Positions 34,223 through 42,934 of a DNA stretch of 64,000 nucleotides are shown one piece after another. Where the stretch lies: assembly GCF_014892515.1 (NCBI RefSeq), contig NZ_JADBGR010000105.1, positions 85,971 through 149,970 on the forward strand, in the 5' to 3' direction. The number at the start of each line of letters is the position of its first letter. Position 1 is the first letter of the stretch. The DNA is from Myceligenerans pegani. GTDB taxonomy: Bacteria > Actinomycetota > Actinomycetes > Actinomycetales > Cellulomonadaceae. Below the pieces are notes generated by a model that searched no databases, was not told the DNA's origin, and saw nothing but the letters and a program-made list of their open reading frames with translations. The position numbers and the translations under genes are program-made.

Positions 34223-35929
34223 TCAGTCCTCCACGCCGCTTGCGGACGACGACGGCGCTGCCGCGGTCTCGGCCTCCTCGGTGATCTCGGGCCCGCGCCA
34301 GGCCTTCACCATGGCGATCGCGGCCTCGAAGGCGACCCACAGGGATGCGACGAGGATGATCACGTCGAGCACGAGCTGCAGCCACTGACCGTTCGTGGCG
34401 AACGTGCCGAGCTGCACGATCAGCGCGTACACGGACATGATCAGCACGAACACCAGCGGCACCAGTGCCGGGAGCGCGTTCCGCTTGCGCCGCAGCAGGA
34501 TCACGGCCACCACCGCGAGGGTGAGCGACGCGAGCAGCTGGTTCGTCGTGCCGAACAGCGGCCAGATGACCTGCAGGCCGCCCTCGCCTCCGGCGCCCAT
34601 GCTGAACGTGATGCCCATCGCGACGCCGACGGCGACGAGCGTGCCGACGATCTTGTTGACGCGCAGGCCCATGAGGTCGCCCGCCTCCTGCACCACGAAG
34701 CGGGAGAGGCGCACGCCGGTGTCCATGGTGGTCGCGGCGAACAGGATCGCGGTGGTCGCGAGGATCGTGGCCGAGAGGCCGTCGGGGATGCCGAGACCCG
34801 CGTTGACAATGGTGGCGCCGCCCGAGACGAAGGCGCCCACGCCGCCGTTGCCGAACGCCGAGTACACCTCCTCCCAGTTGGCGATGGTCGCGAAGCCCGC
34901 GGTGGCGGCGATGATCGAGCCGAGCGCGAGCAGGCCCTCGCCGACGGCGCCGAAGTAGCCGACGAAGCGCGCGTCCGTCTCCTTGTCCAGCTGCTTGGCG
35001 GACGTGCCGGACGACACCATGCCGTGGAAGCCGGAGATCGCGCCGCAGGCGATGGTGACGAACAGCAGCGGGACGAGGCTCGGGGTGCCCTCGGGCAGGT
35101 TCTGGTTGAACGCCGGCGCGACGACGGCGGGGCTCGCGAGGAGGACCGCGCCGTACAGGATGCCGAGGGCGATGAAGAGCTGGACGCCGTTGATGTAGTC
35201 CCGCGGCTGCAGCAGCACGTGCACCGGCAGGAGCGAGGCCACTCCGGCGTACAGGAACAGCAGCGTCAGCCAGAACGGCGCCGCGGAGTCCTCCGGCAGC
35301 ACGACCGGGACGGCGTCGCCCAGCAGGATCAGCGCGTACAGCGCGACGACGCCGAGCACGGTGGTCAGCGCGAGGTTCATGCGCCAGCGGTAGATCATCT
35401 GGCCCACCACGATCGCGACCAGAATCGCGCCCCAGGTCGGGATGACCGCTGTGGGGGTGGCGATGAGGAGGTTCTTGATGACGGTCGCGAACGCGGCGTT
35501 CACCATGAGCAGCAGCAGGAAGATGACCACCAGGAACAGCGATCGACCGCGGGCGCCGATGTAGCGGCCCGACAGCATGCCCATCGACTGGCCGCGGTTG
35601 CGGGCCGAGGCCCACAGGGCCCCCATGTCGTGCATGCCGGCGAAGAAGACGGTCCCGATCGTGACCCACAGGAACGCCGGCAGCCAGCCCCAGATCACCG
35701 CCACGGCGGGGCCGACGATCGGCGCGGCGCCGGCGACGGATGTGAAGTGGTGGCCCCACAGCACGAACTTGTTGGTCGGGACGTAGTCCACGCCGTCGTT
35801 CATCGTGTGGGCGGGAGTGGCGTACTCGGGGTCCAGCCGGTAGACGCGGCTCGCGAGGTACTTCGAGTAGAGGAAGTAGCCTCCGAGCACCATGGCGATC
35901 CCGATCACCGCCAGGAGGAGGGAGTTCAC
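34223..35929 (-). CDS. cstA: CstA-type peptide/pyruvate transporter
   Basis: A 568-residue membrane protein with about 14-16 hydrophobic helices, of the carbon-starvation CstA family. Hallmarks are DPEYATPAHTMNDGVDYVPTNK, VLWGHHFTSVAGAAPIVGPAVA, GMHDMGALWASARNRGQSMG and GTTNQLLA near the end. Bacterial CstA/BtsT proteins take up pyruvate, and peptides have also been proposed. The GTG start has GGAG 5 nt upstream. It is the first gene of the cstA - CC-tail - ArsA-like operon. The acidic, Ala-rich C-terminal tail is cytosolic. Confidence 0.93.
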   Translation of the reverse strand: MNSLLLAVIGIAMVLGGYFLYSKYLASRVYRLDPEYATPAHTMNDGVDYVPTNKFVLWGHHFTSVAGAAPIVGPAVAVIWGWLPAFLWVTIGTVFFAGMHDMGALWASARNRGQSMGMLSGRYIGARGRSLFLVVIFLLLLMVNAAFATVIKNLLIATPTAVIPTWGAILVAIVVGQMIYRWRMNLALTTVLGVVALYALILLGDAVPVVLPEDSAAPFWLTLLFLYAGVASLLPVHVLLQPRDYINGVQLFIALGILYGAVLLASPAVVAPAFNQNLPEGTPSLVPLLFVTIACGAISGFHGMVSSGTSAKQLDKETDARFVGYFGAVGEGLLALGSIIAATAGFATIANWEEVYSAFGNGGVGAFVSGGATIVNAGLGIPDGLSATILATTAILFAATTMDTGVRLSRFVVQEAGDLMGLRVNKIVGTLVAVGVAMGITFSMGAGGEGGLQVIWPLFGTTNQLLASLTLAVVAVILLRRKRNALPALVPLVFVLIMSVYALIVQLGTFATNGQWLQLVLDVIILVASLWVAFEAAIAMVKAWRGPEITEEAETAAAPSSSASGVED

Positions 35930-36100
35930 TGTTGCTCCGATCTGTCGTCGTTGACATCCGACGCCCGGCCGCGACGCTGCACCCGAGCTTGGATCAAACG
36001 TTACCGATCACGAACTGTACGACGGCACGGCATGTTCCGGGTTCATGGTTTTCCACACAGTGGATTCCGGCTGGTCGTCGGACATCGCCGAGTCACGCGG

Positions 36101-36106
36101 TAGTTT
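36101..36106 (+). promoter_or_regulatory. -10 box for leaderless CPBP-like gene
   Basis: TAGTTT ends 7 nt before GTG 36114. No Shine-Dalgarno is present. Confidence 0.5.
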
Positions 36107-36113
36107 GCTCACC

Positions 36114-36941
36114 GTGACGACCGACGCCGCTCCCACCCGGACCGTGACCCCTACCGTGCTGCGTTATGCCGCGGCGTTGCTGGTCTGTTCGTCCGCGATC
36201 CTGCTCTTCGCCGTGCACATCCGGCCAATCGCGTACGTACCGCTCGTGCTGGGCGTCGCCCTGGGCCTGTGGATCGACCGGGCGCTCGGGAAAGACCTGG
36301 CTCTGATCGCCGTCGGGCTCGGGATCATCTCGACGATCTCTCTGGCCGCGGAGCTGTCGAACTACAGGATGCTGCAGTTCACCCTGGCGCTGGGCGGCGC
36401 GGTGCTCGTGCCGTGGCTGCTCGCCCGGTACGTGGTGGGCCACGACGCCGTGAAATTCCCCGTGGCGACCGGGCAGCGCTGGAGCCGCGGGCAGTGGGCA
36501 TACCTCGCGATCGTCGTCGTGGTGGGGTACCTGATCCTGCCGCCCTACTTCCTGGGGTCGGGGGCCTACCTCAACTGGCCGGACCTCGAGGGAGACCAGG
36601 ACATCTGGCGCCTGTTCATCGGGGTGAACGCCGTCGGGATCTGGGACGAGCTGTTCTTCATCTGCATCTGCTTCGCCCTGCTGTGCCGGCACTTCCCCGT
36701 GTGGCACGCGAACGTGCTGCAGTCGATGATCTTCGTGTCGTTCCTGTGGGAACTCGGCTACCGGGAGTGGGGTCCGCTGCTGACCATCCCGTTCGCGCTG
36801 GTCCAGGGCTGGATCTTCGCGAAGTTCAAGTCGCTGCCGTACGTCGTGACGGTCCATCTGCTGTTCGACGCCGTCGTCTTCGCGGTCCTGGTCCACGGCC
36901 ACCACCCGGAGCTGTTCGACATCTTTGTCACGGCGCCGTAG
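36114..36941 (+). CDS. CPBP-like intramembrane protease family protein
   Basis: A 275-residue polytopic membrane protein with eight or so hydrophobic segments. It resembles CPBP (CAAX protease/bacteriocin-processing, Abi) proteins: IWDELFFICICF occupies the place of the first motif and VHLLFDAVVF that of the His-x3-Asp/Asn motif. The usual Glu-Glu-x3-Arg is degenerate (Asp-Glu and no Arg), so protease activity is doubtful. GTG 36114 is favoured because TAGTTT lies 7 nt upstream; an ATG at 36045 would add 23 residues across the promoter. It is divergent from cstA and no function is indicated by context. Confidence 0.6.
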   Translation: MTTDAAPTRTVTPTVLRYAAALLVCSSAILLFAVHIRPIAYVPLVLGVALGLWIDRALGKDLALIAVGLGIISTISLAAELSNYRMLQFTLALGGAVLVPWLLARYVVGHDAVKFPVATGQRWSRGQWAYLAIVVVVGYLILPPYFLGSGAYLNWPDLEGDQDIWRLFIGVNAVGIWDELFFICICFALLCRHFPVWHANVLQSMIFVSFLWELGYREWGPLLTIPFALVQGWIFAKFKSLPYVVTVHLLFDAVVFAVLVHGHHPELFDIFVTAP

Positions 36942-37022
36942 AACCGGCCCGCAGCCGACGCCGTCCGCCCCGAGCACACGAAGCCGCCGAGCCCCGTCCA
37001 TCGATCCCGTCAAGGAGCGCCC

Positions 37023-37772
37023 GTGGGCCCACGCCCCCTCGCCGTTGCCGCTGCCGTCGCCCTGGCCGTTGCCGTCGTCGGCGGGTGCACCGTCCACGGC
37101 CTGTCCGAGCGGGCCGAGCCCATGCCGCGGGTGACGCCGTCGCCCTCTCCGCCGGATCCGTGCTGGGTGATGGCCGAAGCTCCCGGCCTCGCCGCATGGG
37201 AGGTGAACGAGGCGCTGCCGATCGATGGGGTCGATGTCACGCACCGGCAGCTCGAGGTTCTCATCGAGGCCGGGAGCGGGAGCTGCGATGCGGAGCCGGC
37301 AGAAGCGGTCGTCGAACCGTGCCGGCCGGTGTCCGGCCCCTATGACGACGTCGAGGGGATCCATCTCTGGCGCGACTCCGAGGCGTTCTTCGAGCAGGAG
37401 ATCGCCTCGGGCGCACGGCGCATTCTCTCGGAGAGCTTCGACGGTTACACCGAGGGCGGTGCGACCTTCCACTGGCGAGCGATCGCGGTCGAGTACGAGT
37501 ACCCGTCGGAATCCTGGGCCTCACCTGCTTGGGCGGCGATCGTGGGCTGCGCCGACATGAGGCGGGACGAGCTCGGGACGGGGATCGTCTCCCTCGGCCA
37601 GGGCGACGAGCCGTTCCTTGCCGCGACCACCGAGGGGTCGACGGTGTACATCGTCGAGACCTGGCTCGCGTCGGACGCCGACTCCCTGCCTGACACCGAG
37701 ACCGGCCTCCCGTCGGCCGACGCGGTGCGCATGCTCTTGGCGTGGCTGCAGGACCAGATGCGCCATGTCTGA
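37023..37772 (+). CDS. Hypothetical lipoprotein
   Basis: A 249-residue protein with a lipoprotein signal peptide and lipobox VVGGC (Cys22), so it is probably anchored outside the membrane. The mature part is acidic, with five or so additional Cys (for example CWVM, GSCDAE, EPCRP and IVGCADM) that could form disulfides. It has no domain that I recognise. The GTG start has AAGGAG 6 nt upstream. It lies 81 bp after the CPBP-like gene and may be co-transcribed with it. It converges on the RDD gene. Confidence 0.7.
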   Translation: MGPRPLAVAAAVALAVAVVGGCTVHGLSERAEPMPRVTPSPSPPDPCWVMAEAPGLAAWEVNEALPIDGVDVTHRQLEVLIEAGSGSCDAEPAEAVVEPCRPVSGPYDDVEGIHLWRDSEAFFEQEIASGARRILSESFDGYTEGGATFHWRAIAVEYEYPSESWASPAWAAIVGCADMRRDELGTGIVSLGQGDEPFLAATTEGSTVYIVETWLASDADSLPDTETGLPSADAVRMLLAWLQDQMRHV

Positions 37773-37858
37773 TCGCGGCGTGATCGCCAAAATGATGTGG
37801 TCGTGGCCGGCATCACGCCGCGCTCTGTCGCCCGGCTCCATGAGGCCGCCGCGACTCG

Positions 37859-38595
37859 TCACCCGCGGCCGTAGCTCACTGAGGTTTCGCACTCCGCGAC
37901 GGGCTCTCCGTCGGCGATCAGCCGCACGTGGACCAGAAGGCGAGTCCCCAGTCCGGCGACCGCGGCGTCGGGCTCCGTGACCTCGACCACGGCGTCGTGG
38001 ACGTCGCCGGCCGGCGAGATCTGCCGGGTGTGGTACGCCTCGGGGGCCGACGAACCCTCTGCCCCGCCCGTGCCGATGTCCCACGACCGGGACACCGCGT
38101 CCCCGTCCGCCGCGGCAGGTCGGGAATCGCCGGAACCACCACCGTGCGCACGATGCTGTCCGCGAACGTCTGCCGCATCGGGTGCCACACCGGCCGCAGG
38201 TATCCGATGAGCAGGACGGCGTCGAGCAGGTGCAGGGCACAGCGCGCGAACACGGTCCAGACGCCGGCCGGACGTGAGGACCGCTCGCTCACCAGCCGGA
38301 TGCCGACCACCAGTTTGCCGGGTGTCCACCCGGTCGCGCCCTGCATCACCAGGAGGAGCACGAGGACGCCGATCGGCACCAGGACCAGCGGACTCCCCGG
38401 CCAGCCGTCGCCGTCCGGCATGAAAGACGGCGTGAGGGTGGGCTGGACGAATCCCGTACCGAGCGCCAGCCACGTGGCCCCGGCCAGGATCGCGTCGTCG
38501 AGAACCGCGGCGATGACGCGCTGCGGCCATACCGCATAGCCGGACCCGGCGACGTCGGACCGCGCGAGGTCACCGTCCGGGTAGGGCCCGCTCAC
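37859..38595 (-). pseudogene. RDD family membrane protein with apparent frameshift
   Basis: The N-terminal ~165 codons encode an RDD protein: VWPQRVIAAVLDDAIL (the RDD-type first helix), hydrophobic segments, and GWTPGKLVVGIRLV. Reading then deteriorates near 38105-38125 into a basic Arg/Pro/Ser run. In the neighbouring frame a well-formed acidic C-terminus (SWDIGTGGAEGSS to ETSVSYGRG, stop at 37859) continues. The interval is 737 bp; adding one base gives 738, exactly 245 codons plus stop. A single-base deletion, real or a sequencing error, therefore explains it. The GTG start overlaps the DUF305 stop by four bases, so the two genes are coupled. Confidence 0.7.
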
Positions 38596-39347
38596 AGTTC
38601 CGCCAGCATGTCCTCCATGCGGTCGATCTCCGCCGCCTGGTCGACGCCGATGTTGGCCGCCAGTTGCTGGATCGACTGGTCGATGCCCGCTCCGGCGACG
38701 TCCGAGCACATCGAGATCGCGCCCTTGTGGTGCTTGATCATGCCCTCGAGGAAGAGGCGGTCGAACTCTTCGCCGGACGCGGCCTCCAGCTCGGCCATCT
38801 CGGCGTCGGTCAGCATGCCGGGCTGGAGCACCGTCTCGTGATCGTGCGAGCCCTCCGGGGCGCGCGGACCCGTGCCGTCCTCGTTCTCCGCGACCACCGG
38901 CACGGGCTGCTTGCGCTCGGTCAGCCAGTCCGTCATCAGCCCGATCTCGGCCCTCTGGGTGTGGTACATCCGGTCGGCGAACTTCTTGAGCTGCTCCGAC
39001 GCCGCCTGCTCCGGGACCCACGAGGTCATCACGACCGCCTGGTCGTGGTGGTAGATCATCCCGGTCATGAACTCGGCGTCCGCCTCGTTCCACTGGTCCT
39101 CGGTCGGGACGCCGTCGAAGTCCTCGGGTGCGACCGTCTCGGCGGGCTCACCCGGCTTGCCGGGCTTCAGGACGACCGACGACGGCGTCGACACCGCTTC
39201 CGGGTCATCGGTCTCGGGGGTGCAGGCGGCGGGCAGCGTCAGCGCCACCACGAGGAGGCCCGCCCCGCCGGCCCGGCGCCACCACGACCGCCGTCGTCCG
39301 CGAATCTCGGGCGCGGACGCGGCATCCTGAACCGGGGAACTGTTCAC
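38592..39347 (-). CDS. DUF305 lipoprotein-like protein
   Basis: A 251-residue exported protein (from GTG 39347) with a hydrophobic signal ending in a lipobox-like LPAAC, then a DUF305 domain. The family's His/Met-rich helical motifs are well kept: MTGMIYHHDQAVVMT and MIKHHKGAISMCSDV. DUF305 proteins are exported four-helix proteins, and some bind copper (CopM of cyanobacteria), so metal handling is plausible. Upstream in-frame GTGs (39362, 39389) and an ATG at 39491 exist; I prefer 39347 because it puts the signal peptide close to the N-terminus. It is divergent from the LVIVD-repeat gene and coupled to the RDD gene. Confidence 0.8.
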   Translation of the reverse strand: MNSSPVQDAASAPEIRGRRRSWWRRAGGAGLLVVALTLPAACTPETDDPEAVSTPSSVVLKPGKPGEPAETVAPEDFDGVPTEDQWNEADAEFMTGMIYHHDQAVVMTSWVPEQAASEQLKKFADRMYHTQRAEIGLMTDWLTERKQPVPVVAENEDGTGPRAPEGSHDHETVLQPGMLTDAEMAELEAASGEEFDRLFLEGMIKHHKGAISMCSDVAGAGIDQSIQQLAANIGVDQAAEIDRMEDMLAEL

Positions 39348-39478
39348 GCTGCTTCGAGTCACCGGAAGATCATCTCGCGATCGTGTCACCGACAAGTAAA
39401 AAATGTCCGAAAATGCTGGACGAAACCTTGGGAGAGCGTAAGACTCGCAAACGACCCTAACAAGGAGGTGTGGCGCAC

Positions 39479-40960
39479 GTGCGTCGATCAACCCTGAAGA
39501 GATCCCACCTGAGGGGCGCCGCCGGAGCCGCTCTGTCGCTCACCCTGGCGGCCACGGCCGTGGCGACGGTGGCACCGATGGCCTCGGCCGAACCCGGCGA
39601 CGGAGCCGGCTCGGCCGTGACGTCCACGACGTCTCAGGCGGTCGCCGACCCCGACGTCCAGCCGGGCGAGGTGGCGAGCTTCAACATGGAGCACACCAGC
39701 AACGTCCCGAAGAACGGTTCGATCCAGAGCACCGGCTCCGACATCGCGTTCCAGGGCAAGTACGCGTTCGCCGGCAACTACGACGGCTTCACCGTCTACG
39801 ACCTGTCGAACCCCGCCGAGCCGGTGCAGGCCCTCCAGGTGTACTGCCCGGGCGGCCAGAACGACGTCTCGGTGTACAAGGACATCCTGGTGCTGTCCAC
39901 CGACTCGCGTCGCACCGACGACTCGTGCAACAGTCAGGCGACGTCCGACCCGGAGAACTACTGGGAGGGCATCAAGATCTGGGACATCTCGGATCCGCTG
40001 AACCCCGAGTACGTGAAGTCGGTGGCGACGGACTGCGGTTCGCACACCCACTCCCTGGCGCCGACGAAGCGCGGCAAGGACCTGTACGTCTACGTCTCGT
40101 CGTACTTCCCGAGCGACCAGCTCGCCAACTGCCAGCCGCCGCACGACCTGATCTCGGTCATCAAGATCCCGACCCGCAACCTGGAGGCGGCCGAGGTCGT
40201 GGCGGAGCCGGTGCTGTTCCCGGACGGTGGCTACGAGTCCCCGTCAGGCCCGGACAGCTACTACTCGACGTCGGGATGCCACGACATCACCACCTACGTG
40301 CAGCTCGACCTCGCGGCCGGCGCCTGCATGGGTGACGGCATCCTCCTGGACATCTCCGACCGCGAGGAGCCCAAGGTCATCAGCAGCGTGCGGGACACCG
40401 AGAACTTCGCGTTCTGGCACTCTGCAACGTTCAACAACGACGGCACCAAGGTCGTCTTCACGGACGAGCTCGGTGGTGGCGGTCTCGCGACCTGCACCGA
40501 CGAGTTCCGGCCCGAGCAGGGCGCGAACGGCATCTACGACATCGAGCGCACCTGGCACCACGGCGAGGGCAAGGGCAAGAAGTGGCGCTGGGGCAAGGAG
40601 CTCGTCTTCAAGTCGTACTACAAGATCCCGCGCGTCAACACCGAGGACGAGAACTGCGTGGCGCACAACGGGTCGCTGATCCCTGTCCGGGGCAAGGACC
40701 TCATGGTCCAGTCCTGGTACCAGGGCGGCACCTCGGTGTTCGACTTCACGGACTCCGAGAACCCTAAGGAGCTCGCGTGGTTCGACCGCGGCGCGGGCCT
40801 CAGCGGCGGCGGCACGTGGTCGTCGTACTACTACAACGGCTACGTCTACTCGAACGACCTGTCGGTCGGCTTCGACACGTTCAAGCTGGACCGGTCGATC
40901 GACTGGAGGGCGAAGAAGCACCTGAAGTCGCTCAACCCGCAGGCACAGCAGAGGTTCTGA
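39479..40960 (+). CDS. Secreted LVIVD-repeat beta-propeller protein
   Basis: A 493-residue exported protein with a signal peptide (about 1-37, ending MASAEPG) followed by LVIVD-type repeats: YDGFTVYDLSNPAEPVQ, IKIWDISDPLNPEYV, ILLDISDREEPKVI and VFDFTDSENPKEL. These form a seven-bladed-propeller-like domain. Proteins of this type are often encoded next to DUF305 genes in actinobacteria, as here on both sides. The GTG 39479 start has AAGGAGGTG upstream. The function is unknown; an extracellular scaffold or metal-related role is possible. It is followed by a strong hairpin. Confidence 0.88.
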   Translation: MRRSTLKRSHLRGAAGAALSLTLAATAVATVAPMASAEPGDGAGSAVTSTTSQAVADPDVQPGEVASFNMEHTSNVPKNGSIQSTGSDIAFQGKYAFAGNYDGFTVYDLSNPAEPVQALQVYCPGGQNDVSVYKDILVLSTDSRRTDDSCNSQATSDPENYWEGIKIWDISDPLNPEYVKSVATDCGSHTHSLAPTKRGKDLYVYVSSYFPSDQLANCQPPHDLISVIKIPTRNLEAAEVVAEPVLFPDGGYESPSGPDSYYSTSGCHDITTYVQLDLAAGACMGDGILLDISDREEPKVISSVRDTENFAFWHSATFNNDGTKVVFTDELGGGGLATCTDEFRPEQGANGIYDIERTWHHGEGKGKKWRWGKELVFKSYYKIPRVNTEDENCVAHNGSLIPVRGKDLMVQSWYQGGTSVFDFTDSENPKELAWFDRGAGLSGGGTWSSYYYNGYVYSNDLSVGFDTFKLDRSIDWRAKKHLKSLNPQAQQRF

Positions 40961-40975
40961 CCTGTAGCCGCCGAG

Positions 40976-41011
40976 CAGGGCCGTCATCACCTCGCGGTGA
41001 TGGCGGCCCTG
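40976..41011 (+). terminator. Terminator after the LVIVD gene
   Basis: A 16-bp stem with one G.U pair (CAGGGCCGTCATCACC with GGTGATGGCGGCCCTG) and a TCGC tetraloop. Confidence 0.85.
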
Positions 41012-41036
41012 CCGCGTTGTATGGGATTCTCCCGGT

Positions 41037-41798
41037 ATGAGTCCGGTGCCGCCCTCCGATGTCCTGTCCGACGACGGCGCACCGGGTGGCGATGCGCCCC
41101 CCGCTCCGCCGTCGGGCAGCTACGGCCTGCGCAAACGCCTCCGCGTGATGGGCGCGATCCTGGCGGGCGGCATCGCCGCCGCCCTGGCCCTCACGTACTG
41201 GCTCGGTGTCGCGGTCCGCGCGCAGCAGGCCGCGGAGGGCTACAACGACGCGGATCGCGTGTACGCGCAGGTGATGGCCGAGCACAACGCCCAGGCCGTG
41301 GAGCTGGCGTCGCTGGCGCCGAACCGCAGCGAGAACCCGCGGGTCCTGGAGTTCGCGCACGAGATCGGGACGACGTCGGCCGCGCAGACCGGCGCCCTGG
41401 CCGGTTGGCTCCGCGACCGGATGGTGCCCGTGCCCGGCTCTGCGACGACCGCGCTCGCGCTGGTCGAGGCCGGCGGCCTGGAGGGAGCCGGGGACGACGG
41501 CGGGGGCGACGGGTCCGGCCCTCGGGCGCCGGCCGGGCTGAACCACGTGCACGGCACGGAGACTGACCACGGCATGCTGACGCCGGAGCAGATCACGCAG
41601 TTGGCGCGGCTGAACGGCGCGGAGTTCGACGCCGCCCTGCTGGGCGCGCTGGTCGAGCACCACTACGGAGGTCTCCAGCCGGCGGACGAGGTGATCGCCG
41701 ACGGCATGGACCGGGACGCGAGAGCGCTCGCGAAGGCAGAACGCCAGCGCATCCGCGCCGAGGTGGAGGACCTGGTGGAACTGCTCGGGGAGCTGTGA
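41037..41798 (+). CDS. DUF305 protein, divergent copy
   Basis: A 253-residue protein with one membrane segment (about 37-60) and an extracytoplasmic DUF305 domain. Compared with the other DUF305 protein in the cluster, the metal-type motifs are eroded: VMAEHNAQAVELA replaces the HHDQA motif and LVEHHYGGLQPA replaces HHKGAISM. It has an internal Gly/Asp-rich loop (about 145-165) and a His-rich LNHVHGTETDHG. ATG 41037 has no obvious ribosome site. It may be a paralog that has lost metal binding and acts structurally. It follows the LVIVD terminator, so it is probably transcribed separately. Confidence 0.75.
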   Translation: MSPVPPSDVLSDDGAPGGDAPPAPPSGSYGLRKRLRVMGAILAGGIAAALALTYWLGVAVRAQQAAEGYNDADRVYAQVMAEHNAQAVELASLAPNRSENPRVLEFAHEIGTTSAAQTGALAGWLRDRMVPVPGSATTALALVEAGGLEGAGDDGGGDGSGPRAPAGLNHVHGTETDHGMLTPEQITQLARLNGAEFDAALLGALVEHHYGGLQPADEVIADGMDRDARALAKAERQRIRAEVEDLVELLGEL

Positions 41799-41824
41799 CA
41801 TCGCTCCGGTGAAGCACTAGACCA

Positions 41825-41848
41825 GAGCGGCCGCCGCGGCGGCCGCTC
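41825..41848. terminator. 24-nt perfect palindrome between convergent genes
   Basis: GAGCGGCCGCCGCGGCGGCCGCTC is self-complementary over its full length. It lies between the DUF305 and MBL-fold genes and is a probable bidirectional terminator. Confidence 0.65.
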
Positions 41849-41954
41849 CCGGGCGATGCGCGCGAACCTCGTGCCAGAGACGCCAACCTCATCTCTCTCC
41901 CGGCGAAACCCTCAAAGCAACCCCTGCTCGGCAGCCGTGGAGGTCGTTCATCAC

Positions 41955-42770
41955 TCACGTCAGGTGGTCGTAGTCCCCCCGCGTCCAGGCCGCGTGCCGC
42001 TCCGCCGAGCGCTGCACGACGGCGCGGGCATCAGCGTCGATGACGGCGTCGAAGTTGTTGTAGAGCCGGTCGAAGTCGAACCGGCTGACATTGTCGGCGA
42101 TCCGGAGCACCACGTTCCCCGACAACGGGAGCCGGTTCGGGTAGCTGCGCATGAACGAGACCGTCTTCCGGTCCGGGTTGGCGAAGATCGTGTCGCCGGT
42201 CAGCAGCACGCCGCGCCCCTCCGCGCCGGCCGCCCAGTACGCCACCGCGTTGCCGGGGAAGTGCCCGCCGGGCTGCGTGAGGGTCACGCCGGGCAGGATC
42301 TCCCGGTCTTCCTTCCACGTCTCGATCGCTGGGTCCGGGCGGGCCACCCATTCGGCGTCGGCCTCGCTGACGAGCACCGGGACGCCGCCGAAGCGCCGGC
42401 TCCACTCGACCTGCACGCCGTACATGTGCGGGTGGCTCGCCACGATGAACGCCAGCCCGCCGAGCTCTTCGACCCTTGCGACGGCGTCGTCGTCGATGTA
42501 ACCGGGGACGTCGAACATGAGGTTGCCGCCCGGCGTGCGGACGATCTTCGGGGTGGGGCCGATGCCGACGCCGGGGACGGTGTGCAGGCCGTACAGGTCC
42601 GGCTCGAACTCGAAGACCTCGATGCGCTCGCCCGCGGCGGCCAGCTCGTCGAGGGTGGTCCAGTGCTGCCCGTCGGCGGGCACCCACTGTCGTTCGTCGT
42701 CGCAGATCGCGCAGACGGCGGGGCGCTCGGCGTGCTCGACGCCGCAGGTGCTGCAGATCCAGAAGGTCAT
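41955..42770 (-). CDS. MBL-fold hydrolase with N-terminal zinc ribbon
   Basis: A 271-residue cytosolic protein. Residues 1-30 form a rubredoxin-like knuckle with two Cys pairs (Cys6, Cys9, Cys20, Cys23). The rest is a metallo-beta-lactamase fold with ASHPHMYG in the position of the HxHxDH motif, GGHFPGN, and LLTGDTIFA. The metal site is therefore recognisable but atypical. ATG 42770 is supported by TAGCGT 7 nt upstream; an earlier reading to 42887 covers that box. The substrate is unknown. Confidence 0.8.
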   Translation of the reverse strand: MTFWICSTCGVEHAERPAVCAICDDERQWVPADGQHWTTLDELAAAGERIEVFEFEPDLYGLHTVPGVGIGPTPKIVRTPGGNLMFDVPGYIDDDAVARVEELGGLAFIVASHPHMYGVQVEWSRRFGGVPVLVSEADAEWVARPDPAIETWKEDREILPGVTLTQPGGHFPGNAVAYWAAGAEGRGVLLTGDTIFANPDRKTVSFMRSYPNRLPLSGNVVLRIADNVSRFDFDRLYNNFDAVIDADARAVVQRSAERHAAWTRGDYDHLT

Positions 42771-42777
42771 GCTCGCC

Positions 42778-42783
42778 ACGCTA
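42778..42783 (-). promoter_or_regulatory. -10 box for leaderless MBL-fold gene
   Basis: TAGCGT on the minus strand, 7 nt before ATG 42770, with no Shine-Dalgarno. Confidence 0.55.
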
Positions 42784-42921
42784 CGACCTCGACACGGCTT
42801 GCGGTCAACAAGGTCGGCCGGCTGTCGCTCGACACCCGGCCGACCGCACCCGCGCCGGAACCCGTCGGCAGGGGGAGGCGACTCCACCTCGCGGACGATC
42901 CCCGGAACCGCGCCGTCGTCC

Positions 42922-42927
42922 TAGCGT
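42922..42927 (+). promoter_or_regulatory. -10 box for leaderless ABC ATPase gene
   Basis: TAGCGT, 7 nt before ATG 42935. It is the same sequence and spacing as on the divergent MBL-fold side. Confidence 0.55.
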
Positions 42928-42934
42928 GAGGCCC

